The notes beneath the pieces were generated by a model. The model had not been told where the DNA came from. It did not search any database and was given only the letters and a program-made list of their open reading frames with translations. A DNA stretch of 64,000 nucleotides from Corynebacterium callunae DSM 20147 (lineage in GTDB: Bacteria > Actinomycetota > Actinomycetes > Mycobacteriales > Mycobacteriaceae): the NCBI RefSeq assembly GCF_000344785.1, contig NC_020506.1, positions 62,001-126,000 on the forward strand, written 5' to 3'. The position numbers were made by a program, and so were the translations under genes. Positions 9,569 through 17,271 of the stretch are shown one piece after another (the first letter of the stretch is position 1; every line of letters begins with the position of its first letter).

Positions 9569-10654
9569 ATGATGGTCGAGATAGAAACCAGCGCGATAGA
9601 TTATGAAATTCGCGCGATGTTCCGCACAGTCATTGATAAAACTGAGGGCCATCATCCCAGCTTTAGAAAAGCACTGCATATAGCCGCCAATTCTGCCTTG
9701 GGTGGAAAGCTACTGCGTCCGCGGCTCTTTTTGGATCTCTACGAGGTTTTAGCGGATCCAGACGATAAATTCCGCTATGACGGGGTGGAGTCTCCGGTTA
9801 AGGAAATAGCAGCAGCTATCGAGGTTCTGCACTTTGCATTCCTCTTACATGATGATGTCATCGATGGAGATTTCATTCGTCGGGGTCGCCCCAATTTCAT
9901 TTCCCGTCTCGCTCAGCAATCTAAAATCAGCACCGATGACCATCATGATGCTGAGCGCAAAGAATGGGCGCGCTCCAGCGCCATCCTGATTGGTGATCTG
10001 CTGCTTGCAGAAGTCCATCAGATTTTTGCACGCCTTGACCTGCCACATGCTAAGCGTCTGCAGCTGCTCGATCTTTTAGACCATGCAATTACTGACTCCA
10101 TTATTGGTGAGTTTATGGATGTATCCCTGAGCAAAGGGCTTATTAGTCCGCAGCTAGCAGACGTTCAGCAAATGAGCCGACTTAAAACCGCCACTTATAC
10201 CTTCGAATTGCCCCTCTGTAGTGCAGCCATCATGGCTGGATACGACCCGCAAAAGAGCGCAGAGTTCGCAACTCTAGGCGGACTTTTAGGACTGCTTTTC
10301 CAATTCCAGGATGATTTCCTCTCTGCTTTTGGTAATCAGGCAGAGCATGGAAAAGACGAGCTCTCCGATGTCCGGGAAGGCAAAGAAACACTTATTATTG
10401 CCTATGCGCGAAAAACGGCAGCCTGGCCTCTTATTCAACCCTACTTTGGAAATGCAAACCTCAATAAGGAAAATATAAGAGAGATTAAAGAACTTCTTGT
10501 CACGTGTGGTGCCCAAAGTTTCTTGGAAGACACAATTGCACACACCGCTCGTTTGTGCAGAGATCAGATCCTGAGGATCACTGCATTTAGCCCAGCGGAA
10601 GTTCCAGTTTTACTTAATGCATTAGTGGATTCGCTGGAAGGCAGACGCTCATGA
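9569..10654 (+). CDS. crtE: Geranylgeranyl pyrophosphate synthase CrtE
   Basis: 361-residue trans-polyprenyl synthase. The first aspartate-rich motif DDVID lies near residue 93 and the second, FQFQDDF, near 250; GGKLLRPRL near 50 binds pyrophosphate. It condenses IPP with allylic diphosphates to GGPP, the substrate of CrtB. It is the first gene of the six-gene operon; the ATG of crtB overlaps its stop (ATGA), indicating translational coupling. Being first gene after the long promoter region makes it the likely point of CrtR control. The family also contains longer-chain synthases, but context makes GGPP the product. Confidence 0.9.
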   Translation: MMVEIETSAIDYEIRAMFRTVIDKTEGHHPSFRKALHIAANSALGGKLLRPRLFLDLYEVLADPDDKFRYDGVESPVKEIAAAIEVLHFAFLLHDDVIDGDFIRRGRPNFISRLAQQSKISTDDHHDAERKEWARSSAILIGDLLLAEVHQIFARLDLPHAKRLQLLDLLDHAITDSIIGEFMDVSLSKGLISPQLADVQQMSRLKTATYTFELPLCSAAIMAGYDPQKSAEFATLGGLLGLLFQFQDDFLSAFGNQAEHGKDELSDVREGKETLIIAYARKTAAWPLIQPYFGNANLNKENIREIKELLVTCGAQSFLEDTIAHTARLCRDQILRITAFSPAEVPVLLNALVDSLEGRRS

Positions 10655-11550
10655 ATTCTTCTTCATTTCTTCATAATGCGATGCTGCGCTATGACCGTAC
10701 TGCCAGCAAAGCAGCAGGTCAGGTTATTAGCAACTATTCCACTAGTTTTGGCATGGCTACCGCTCTCTTAGCCAAAGACATGCGTCACGATATCCGCAAT
10801 CTCTACGCAGTAGTACGCATAGCGGATGAAATTGTCGACGGCACTGCCACCGCAGCTGGCCATACCGCAATAGAAGCCGCTGAAATTTTGGATAACTATG
10901 AAAAGGCTGTACTTAATGCACCACAACAGCATTTTCATACCGACCTCATCCTGCAGGCATATGCAGATACTGCACGCCGCTGCCATTTTGATGAGAAGCT
11001 TATCCAGGCATTTTTTGCTTCAATGCGCCGCGACTTAAGCCAACATACCTATGATCCCCGAGAATTTAAGGACTATGTTTATGGCTCTGCAGAAGTCATC
11101 GGGCTGCTCTGCCTCAACGTCTTTTTACAAGGCCACAATCCCAGTTCCGAAGAAAAACAACGCCTGGAACATGGAGCCCGCAGTTTGGGTTCGGCTTTTC
11201 AAAAAATCAATTTCCTCAGGGATTTAAGCCATGATCAACAAGAACTTGGGCGTTCATATTTTCCCGGTGTGCTGGACATAGATGATGCTGGAAAGCAGGC
11301 CCTTATCGCTGAGATTCGAAAGGAAATCCGTACAGCTCAAGATGCCATTCCTGGCTTGCCACTCCAAGCGCGTGCCGGGGTGATTGCAGCCTCGGAACTT
11401 TTTACAGAATTGGTTAACCGCATTGATAAGGCTTCAGCTGCAGATCTGAAAAATAAGCGCATTAGTGTGCCACACAAGACAAAAATGCTTATTCTCGCGC
11501 GCGCTGTACCCCAAGCTTTGAAAAAGAATCTGGAGAGGAACCATGAATAA
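10651..11550 (+). CDS. crtB: Phytoene synthase CrtB
   Basis: 299 residues of the squalene/phytoene synthase family. Both Mg-diphosphate motifs are visible: ADEIVDG near residue 57 and LRDLSHDQQE near 190. The enzyme joins two GGPP molecules head to head to make phytoene. It overlaps crtE by 4 bases and crtI by 8 bases, so the three are translated as a coupled unit. Length and motifs match full-length CrtB. Confidence 0.93.
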   Translation: MNSSSFLHNAMLRYDRTASKAAGQVISNYSTSFGMATALLAKDMRHDIRNLYAVVRIADEIVDGTATAAGHTAIEAAEILDNYEKAVLNAPQQHFHTDLILQAYADTARRCHFDEKLIQAFFASMRRDLSQHTYDPREFKDYVYGSAEVIGLLCLNVFLQGHNPSSEEKQRLEHGARSLGSAFQKINFLRDLSHDQQELGRSYFPGVLDIDDAGKQALIAEIRKEIRTAQDAIPGLPLQARAGVIAASELFTELVNRIDKASAADLKNKRISVPHKTKMLILARAVPQALKKNLERNHE

Positions 11551-13147
11551 ACAACAGCATGCCGTGGTAATTGGTGCTGGCGTCGCGGGACTGACTACCG
11601 CAGCGCTATTGGCCAAAGATGGTTTTGAGGTAACCATCGTGGAAAAAAATGGGGAAGTGGGGGGTCGCGCCGGGGACTTGAGTGACCCCAATTATCCAGG
11701 TTTCCGCTGGGATACTGGTCCTTCGTGGTACCTCATGCCAGATGCTTTTGATCATTATTTTGAACTTTTGGGCACCACCACTGAGCAAGAACTGGACCTT
11801 AAACTCCTTAACCCTGGGTACCGTGTTTATTCCGGTTCGGAAGATCCCATAAATATCCCATTTGGCAAGGAAGCTGCCATTGAGTTTTTTGAATCTGTAG
11901 AAAAAGGTGCAGGAGCGCAGCTGCGCGCCTATCTTGATAGTGCTCAAGAAACCTATGAGATCGCGATAAATCGCTTCTTGTACACCACTTTTAGTGCGTT
12001 GGGTCCGATTCTGCACCCAGAAGTGCTAAGCCGCGTCGGAAAGCTTTTATCTTTGCTTTCTCAATCAATGCAGGTATACGTTAATACCCGCTTTAAGGAC
12101 ACTCGGCTGCGCCAAATCCTGAGTTACCCCGCTGTGTTTTTGTCTTCTAGTCCTGATAAGACTCCTGCGATGTACCATCTCATGACCCATACCGACATCG
12201 TGCAAGGTGTGCGCTATCCACAGGGTGGTTTTGGTGCAGTTATTCAAGCGTTTTATCGGCTGGCGCTGGAACAAGGTGTAAAGGTACGGCTTAACACTGC
12301 CGTGAGTTCTATTATGACCAGCACTGATCAACAACGCACCCGTAGTACCGGAGTCCGGGTTGTTAATGAGAGGGGTCAAGAGGAGCAGATTCACGCTGAC
12401 CTAGTGGTTTCCGCAGCAGACCTACATCACACGGAAAACCATTTACTACCTGAGCATTTGCGTTCCTATCCAGAAAAATATTGGGAGAAACGCGATCCAG
12501 GCATAGGAGTTGTACTTGTGCTGTTGGGTATAAAAGGTAAGTTGCCCGAGCTTGAGCACCATAATCTTTTCTTTAGCCAGCAGTGGGATGAGGATTTTTC
12601 GGTGGTATTTGACGGGCCTTCAGCAGCTCGTCCACTGAACGCATCCAAATCAATTTATGTGTGCATGACTTCTGCCTCTGATCCAGATACTGCTCCAGCC
12701 GAGCATGAAAACCTCTTTATCTTGGTACCTACTCCGCCGGCGGCGGAACTTGGTCACGGTGATTGTTATGGTCACGAAGCCTCAGCGGCAGTGCAAGATA
12801 TTGCGGCAGCTGTCATCGCACAAGTGGCTGAAAGAGCAGGGATTGTCGATTTAGAGCAAAGAATTGTGGTGCAAAAAACTATTGGCCCGGCCGACTTTGT
12901 GGAGCGTTATAACTCTTGGGGTGCCGGAGCGATTGGACCAGCTCACACTCTTAAACAATCTGCCTTTTTGCGTGGTCAAAACATATCCAAAAAAATAGAT
13001 GGGTTGTATTACGCAGGTTCCACCACAGTTCCTGGAGTGGGTGTTCCAATGTGCCTTATCTCGGCAGAAAATGTTATTAAACGTATCCACGCAGATACCT
13101 CACCTGGACCTTTAGAGCATCCTTTAGAACAAGTGGTGAAAAGATGA
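11543..13147 (+). CDS. crtI: Phytoene desaturase CrtI
   Basis: 534 residues. The N-terminal FAD-binding fold has VVIGAGVAGLTTA at residues 8-20 and GEVGGRAG near 37. The carotenoid-desaturase C-terminal signature YYAGSTTVPGVGVPM lies near 490. Four-step desaturation of phytoene to lycopene is the established role of this enzyme type. It is preceded by GGAGAGG before its ATG and coupled to crtB and crtYe by overlaps. The length is typical. Confidence 0.93.
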   Translation: MNKQQHAVVIGAGVAGLTTAALLAKDGFEVTIVEKNGEVGGRAGDLSDPNYPGFRWDTGPSWYLMPDAFDHYFELLGTTTEQELDLKLLNPGYRVYSGSEDPINIPFGKEAAIEFFESVEKGAGAQLRAYLDSAQETYEIAINRFLYTTFSALGPILHPEVLSRVGKLLSLLSQSMQVYVNTRFKDTRLRQILSYPAVFLSSSPDKTPAMYHLMTHTDIVQGVRYPQGGFGAVIQAFYRLALEQGVKVRLNTAVSSIMTSTDQQRTRSTGVRVVNERGQEEQIHADLVVSAADLHHTENHLLPEHLRSYPEKYWEKRDPGIGVVLVLLGIKGKLPELEHHNLFFSQQWDEDFSVVFDGPSAARPLNASKSIYVCMTSASDPDTAPAEHENLFILVPTPPAAELGHGDCYGHEASAAVQDIAAAVIAQVAERAGIVDLEQRIVVQKTIGPADFVERYNSWGAGAIGPAHTLKQSAFLRGQNISKKIDGLYYAGSTTVPGVGVPMCLISAENVIKRIHADTSPGPLEHPLEQVVKR

Positions 13148-13491
13148 GCGAGTTTAGCTATCTGGGAGCCTTAGCGATCTTTATTGTCTGCATGGTGATT
13201 TGCGATCGCCAGTGGAAATTGGCATTTTTTAGAGATTTCCCAAAAGCCGCCCGTGTTATTGGCTTCGCATTCGTTGCATTCCTAGCTTGGGATTTATGTG
13301 GAATTGTTAGCGGTACTTTTTATCGGGGTTCATCGCCTTATATGACTGGCATTGAATTAGCTCCCCATATGCCAATTGAAGAACCTCTATTCCTCTTCTT
13401 CCTGTGTTATCTGACCCTCAATTTAAGTACTGCGGTGGCACAGGGTTTTGGGGTCCGCGTCCCCGAGGCACCAAAGGCAGGTAAAAAATGA
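13144..13491 (+). CDS. crtYe: C50 carotenoid epsilon-cyclase subunit CrtYe
   Basis: 115-residue membrane protein with three predicted helices and the short cyclase motif PIEEPLF near residue 78. C50 carotenoid producers use a heterodimer of two such small proteins, related to the fungal and actinobacterial lycopene cyclase domain, to cyclise the elongated carotenoid at both ends. The 4-base ATGA overlaps with crtI and crtYf fit stoichiometric expression. Confidence 0.9.
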   Translation: MSEFSYLGALAIFIVCMVICDRQWKLAFFRDFPKAARVIGFAFVAFLAWDLCGIVSGTFYRGSSPYMTGIELAPHMPIEEPLFLFFLCYLTLNLSTAVAQGFGVRVPEAPKAGKK

Positions 13492-13790
13492 CATATGTGC
13501 TTTTTAGTATTCCTTTTATCTTCATAGGTCTTGGAATCTTCATCTTTAAGCTGCAACGCATTCCAAAACTATTAGTTATTACTGGAATTACCGCCGTCGT
13601 ATTGATGGTCTTAACCATCATCTTTGACAACCTCATGGTGTGGGCGGGGCTCTTTGGCTTTGGGGAAGGCAATCACCTGGGCATCATGATTGGCCGTATC
13701 CCAATTGAAGATCTGCTGTATCCACTTTTTGCCGTGTTATTAATACCAGCGTTGTGGCTACCTACTTCTGGGAAAAGTGAAGATGGATAG
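13488..13790 (+). CDS. crtYf: C50 carotenoid epsilon-cyclase subunit CrtYf
   Basis: 100-residue three-helix membrane protein, partner of CrtYe. It carries the matching motif PIEDLLYP near residue 70. The two subunits are thought to form the active decaprenoxanthin-type cyclase only together. Its end overlaps the start region of crtEb by 14 bases. Confidence 0.9.
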   Translation: MTYVLFSIPFIFIGLGIFIFKLQRIPKLLVITGITAVVLMVLTIIFDNLMVWAGLFGFGEGNHLGIMIGRIPIEDLLYPLFAVLLIPALWLPTSGKSEDG

Positions 13791-14643
13791 TCTGAAGGTA
13801 GTCTTTGGCGCTTCGCGCCCCATAAGTTGGGTAAATACCGCCTTTCCCTTTGCTATGGGATATGTGCTCAACGGTGGCGCCTTAGATTGGGTCTTGTATA
13901 TAGGTACTTTTTTCTTCCTTATCCCTTACAACATCGCTTTATATGGCATTAATGATGTTTTTGATTATGAATCAGACATTAGAAATCCGCGTAAAGGCGG
14001 TGTAGAGGGGGCAGTGGTAGCCAAGAAGTACCACGGGTTGTTGTTGTGGGCCTCGGCTGTTACGACGATTCCCTTTATTATTGTGCTTTTTGCGGTGGGT
14101 ACATGGGTGTCATCACTGTGGTTGATTATCTCTATTTTTGCACTTATCGCTTATTCAGCTGCAGGGCTGCGCTTTAAAGAAAAACCTGGTCTTGATGCGA
14201 TCACCTCTTCAGCGCACTTTGTTACTCCAGCTCTCATTGGTGCCACGCTGGTAGGCAACATGCCTTCGAAAGAGTTTTGGCTAGCCATGATTGCTTTCTT
14301 CTTCTGGGGTATGGCCAGCCAGATTTTGGGAGCAGTCCAAGATGTTATTGCCGATCGTCAGGCTGGTTTGGCGTCGATAGCTACAGTCTGGGGGGCCCGG
14401 ACTGCAATTCGGCTTGCCACGGTGTTATATGTGCTGGCAGCCGTCGTAGTATTCGTTCTCCCCCCTCCTGCCTGGGTAATTGCGTTGGCAAGTTTAGGGT
14501 ATGCACTTAATGCTGCTCGGTTTTGGAATATTAGTGATTCCACCTGCGAGGCTTCACGATCAGCGTGGCGGGTGTTTTTAATTCTGAATTATGTCACTGG
14601 TGCGCTGCTCACCGTGTTAATTGTGTATGCTGTGTGGTCCTAG
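13777..14643 (+). CDS. crtEb: Lycopene elongase CrtEb (UbiA family)
   Basis: 288-residue UbiA-type membrane prenyltransferase. The first Asp motif INDVFDYESD lies near residue 60 and the second, DVIADRQAG, near 190, with about eight hydrophobic helices. It adds C5 units to lycopene, giving C45/C50 flavuxanthin-type intermediates. The start may be ATG 13777 or ATG 13783; both lie inside the crtYf tail. It is the last gene of the crt operon. No strong terminator is visible in the 48 bases before the next gene, so read-through is possible. Confidence 0.9.
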   Translation: MKMDSLKVVFGASRPISWVNTAFPFAMGYVLNGGALDWVLYIGTFFFLIPYNIALYGINDVFDYESDIRNPRKGGVEGAVVAKKYHGLLLWASAVTTIPFIIVLFAVGTWVSSLWLIISIFALIAYSAAGLRFKEKPGLDAITSSAHFVTPALIGATLVGNMPSKEFWLAMIAFFFWGMASQILGAVQDVIADRQAGLASIATVWGARTAIRLATVLYVLAAVVVFVLPPPAWVIALASLGYALNAARFWNISDSTCEASRSAWRVFLILNYVTGALLTVLIVYAVWS

Positions 14644-14691
14644 CTCTAGGAGATGCGAGTGGCAAATTTTTAGGGTGATACCTTTGCTCTA

Positions 14692-15546
14692 ATGAGAACA
14701 GTTTTTCAACTAGTGCAGAATTTCCACAAAGAAGCGAGGGCTGCGGGCTTGCCAATTAAGTGGGGTCCGGCACGCGGCGAGCTTGGTGTGCTGGAGTTTC
14801 CGCGCAGCGTCAATACGACAGAAATTAAATATATTGCGCACACCAAGCTCGCTGATTCCACCTTGGAGGATATGCAACGCGCGTGTGCACAGCTCCAGCA
14901 GCAAAGTGAAAGCGCTGGCCCCACCTTCAACCCGGGTTTTGTGCTGGGACTTATTGAGAACACCATGGTGGAGGTTTATGGTGGCCTCGAGCAGCGTTGG
15001 TTTGCCGCTCTTGCTTTGTTGATCCGCCCGGAAGTCGAGTGGATTGGCGTGCATGGCACGCAAAAACTAGATATTCGGGTGCGCGGCGACCTAAGCGGGC
15101 TAGTTGCGGTTGCTGATGAGCTAGGTAGTTTGCTTGGCGACGCCTGGACGGTGGGAATTGCGTATGAAAAGCACAAAATTGTCTTGGCGAATAGGGCTTT
15201 TAGCGCTGCATTTTTGCGCGACTGTCTAGATTTACTGGAGCACGCACAGGAAGCTATTGCGCCTTTTGAGATTCGAGTCCTAAGCAATACTCAAATAACC
15301 ATGTCTGGTTTCTCCAACTATGCGCTTGCCGGGGATGCTTTAACTAATGCTGCCAAACTTGCCCAATTGGCAAGGCCTTTTGCGCACTGGAAGGAAGGAG
15401 TAAATCCCGTCCTAGAAATAGCAATGGACTATGAACCAGCTCCACGCGCAGAACTTTTTCAGGATGCGCCGCCTCAGATTGATCCTGCTTTTGATGATTT
15501 TGAAGCTTTATTGCGCACAGAGGTAGCTGAAGTAGCTCATTCCTGA
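14692..15546 (+). CDS. Unidentified protein downstream of crt operon
   Basis: 284 residues, no signal peptide and no clear membrane helix; not recognised. It has an alpha/beta composition with a conserved-looking motif WIGVHGTQKLDIRVRGD about residue 122 and repeated hydrophobic helical stretches about 145-200. The C-terminus is acidic. It begins at ATG 14692, 48 bases after crtEb on the same strand, without a good Shine-Dalgarno, so it could have its own promoter. Codon use resembles its neighbours. Function unknown; a role in pigment synthesis is not supported by anything except position. Confidence 0.7.
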   Translation: MRTVFQLVQNFHKEARAAGLPIKWGPARGELGVLEFPRSVNTTEIKYIAHTKLADSTLEDMQRACAQLQQQSESAGPTFNPGFVLGLIENTMVEVYGGLEQRWFAALALLIRPEVEWIGVHGTQKLDIRVRGDLSGLVAVADELGSLLGDAWTVGIAYEKHKIVLANRAFSAAFLRDCLDLLEHAQEAIAPFEIRVLSNTQITMSGFSNYALAGDALTNAAKLAQLARPFAHWKEGVNPVLEIAMDYEPAPRAELFQDAPPQIDPAFDDFEALLRTEVAEVAHS

Positions 15547-15552
15547 GTTTTT

Positions 15553-15587
15553 CCTGCTCAGTGGATTAATAAAGAGCTGTGAGCAGG
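15553..15587 (+). other. Weak inverted repeat before VTC operon
   Basis: CCTGCTCA (15553-15560) pairs with TGAGCAGG (15580-15587) just after the preceding stop codon. No T-run follows on the + strand; possibly a weak terminator or a leader structure of the VTC operon. Confidence 0.25.
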
Positions 15588-15713
15588 TGAACGGCATGTG
15601 AATTGCAATTTAACTCATTTAAATTAACTTAGGTGTTAAATGGGAATACCTTTCACCTTTCCTCACAGGAAACGTTCGGGATTCTGGCACAAAAGTGGTT
15701 CATGCTTATTGGC

Positions 15714-16532
15714 ATGAGCAATCAAACATTGTTGTCGGGGGTGAAAACCGCGCCCCACCGTTTTAATAGGTATGAGATCAAATACTTGGTCGCCGAAAGT
15801 GATATTCCGGCACTTCGAGAGCAACTTAAATCTCGAATGTATACGGATCCACTTTCGCCGTCCGGTGGATATCGCGTGGAATCCCTCTACTTCGATTCCC
15901 CGGATCTGCGCTGTTATCAAGAAAAAATTGAGGGACTAAAGTTCCGGCGCAAATACCGAATCCGCACCTATGGTGATGGAGTTTTAACTCCCGAGTCCAT
16001 GGTGGCCGTAGAGATCAAACAACGAGTAAATAAAGTTACTCAAAAGCGCCGTCTTGACCTTCCTTTTTTCCACGCACTCGCGCTGGGCGATAGCACCGGC
16101 GGTGCGGTAGGCGCAGAGGTAGACGTCGACAAGCTTCTTGAAATATCCCCAGAAAATCAGCACGCGCTGATTCGGGAAATGGCCTCATTTGCCAAAAACT
16201 ATAGGCTGCGCCCCATCGCTACAACTACCTATCGCCGTGAGGCATATGTGGGTGTGGATACCGAAAGTGGTGCGCGTGTGACCATTGATCACGGTGTTGC
16301 TGGCCGCGACCGGGACTTTTTGCTTGGTCAAGAACTTGATGATCGCCCCACTGTGGACCAGCAATTGGCGGTCGTGGAAATCAAATGTGATGAGCGAGTT
16401 CCATTTTGGCTCACTGATATGACTGCTCAGTTGCAAATGTCAGTTATTCGCATGTCCAAATATTGCGAAACCATTGAGGCTTTTGACCGTCGCCCAGCCT
16501 CAGCTGCCGGCCTTGTTGAACAAATCTTTTAA
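15714..16532 (+). CDS. VTC-domain (triphosphate tunnel) protein
   Basis: 272 residues from ATG 15714; a GTG at 15633 would add 27 residues that do not look like the family. The domain starts at FNRYEIKYLV. Tunnel-type charged strands follow: YRVESLYFDSPD, KFRRKYRIRTYG, VAVEIKQRV, TYRREAYVG and LAVVEIKCDERVPFWL. VTC domains in yeast polymerise polyphosphate from ATP; bacterial members are proposed polyphosphate or triphosphate enzymes acting at the cytosolic face. It is first of three co-directional genes with DUF4956 and CotH partners, a combination repeated in other bacteria. The substrate is not known. Confidence 0.82.
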   Translation: MSNQTLLSGVKTAPHRFNRYEIKYLVAESDIPALREQLKSRMYTDPLSPSGGYRVESLYFDSPDLRCYQEKIEGLKFRRKYRIRTYGDGVLTPESMVAVEIKQRVNKVTQKRRLDLPFFHALALGDSTGGAVGAEVDVDKLLEISPENQHALIREMASFAKNYRLRPIATTTYRREAYVGVDTESGARVTIDHGVAGRDRDFLLGQELDDRPTVDQQLAVVEIKCDERVPFWLTDMTAQLQMSVIRMSKYCETIEAFDRRPASAAGLVEQIF

Positions 16533-16552
16533 CTTCTACCGAAAGAAATACC

Positions 16553-17266
16553 GTGACCACTGATCTCACCTCCATTTTTGATTTCCAGGATCTCTCCGGA
16601 ACCTTCTCCGTGATCGACGTCCTGATCACCCTCGTCCTTTCCTTTGTCCTAACCTCGATCGTTGGTGTGGTTTATCAAAAGACTCACCGCCACATTTCCT
16701 ATAGCCAGTCCTTCGTCCAGACTTTGGTACTGGTCGGCATGGTCATCGCCATCATCATGCTCGTTGTTGGATCCAATATTGCCCGCGCCTTTGCGCTGGT
16801 TGGTGCCCTTTCTGTGATTCGTTTCCGAAACGCCGTCAAAGAAACCCGCGATGTCGGCTTCCTGTTCTTGGCCATGGCAATTGGCATGACCTGTGGTACC
16901 CGCTTCTACATCTTGGCGATCGCTGCCACCGTGGTTGTCTGTGCCGTGCTGCTTATTATGTTCCGCTTCGACTGGTTCAAAGCCAATATCCAGCGCCAGA
17001 TCATCAAGGTTCAGGTACCTGCCGATGGTCAAGCTGACTCCGGTAAGTCCTATGACGAAGAAGTTGAAAAGATTTTGGCTGATCACTGCACCAGCTTTGA
17101 ATTGGTCTCCGCGGAATCTGTCCGTGGCGGTGCACTAACCGAATTCTCCTACACTGCCCAGATGCGCAATACCGTCAAGCCTCATGAGCTGGTAGCCAAG
17201 CTGCGTGACGTGAACTATGGCCAAAAGGCAGCAGTACTCACCGGCCACGATCAGACGGATGTGTAA
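16553..17266 (+). CDS. DUF4956 membrane protein
   Basis: 237 residues starting with GTG 16553 (GAAAGAAA just upstream), 20 bases after the VTC gene. About four hydrophobic segments lie between residues 25 and 140 (for example FVLTSIVGVVY and ALVGALSVIRFRN), followed by a soluble C-terminal domain of about 90 residues. The RFRNAVKETRDVGFLF region is characteristic of DUF4956 proteins, which accompany VTC-domain proteins. It probably forms a membrane channel or scaffold for the VTC product; the function has not been shown to my knowledge. Confidence 0.82.
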   Translation: MTTDLTSIFDFQDLSGTFSVIDVLITLVLSFVLTSIVGVVYQKTHRHISYSQSFVQTLVLVGMVIAIIMLVVGSNIARAFALVGALSVIRFRNAVKETRDVGFLFLAMAIGMTCGTRFYILAIAATVVVCAVLLIMFRFDWFKANIQRQIIKVQVPADGQADSGKSYDEEVEKILADHCTSFELVSAESVRGGALTEFSYTAQMRNTVKPHELVAKLRDVNYGQKAAVLTGHDQTDV

Positions 17267-17271
17267 ACCCT

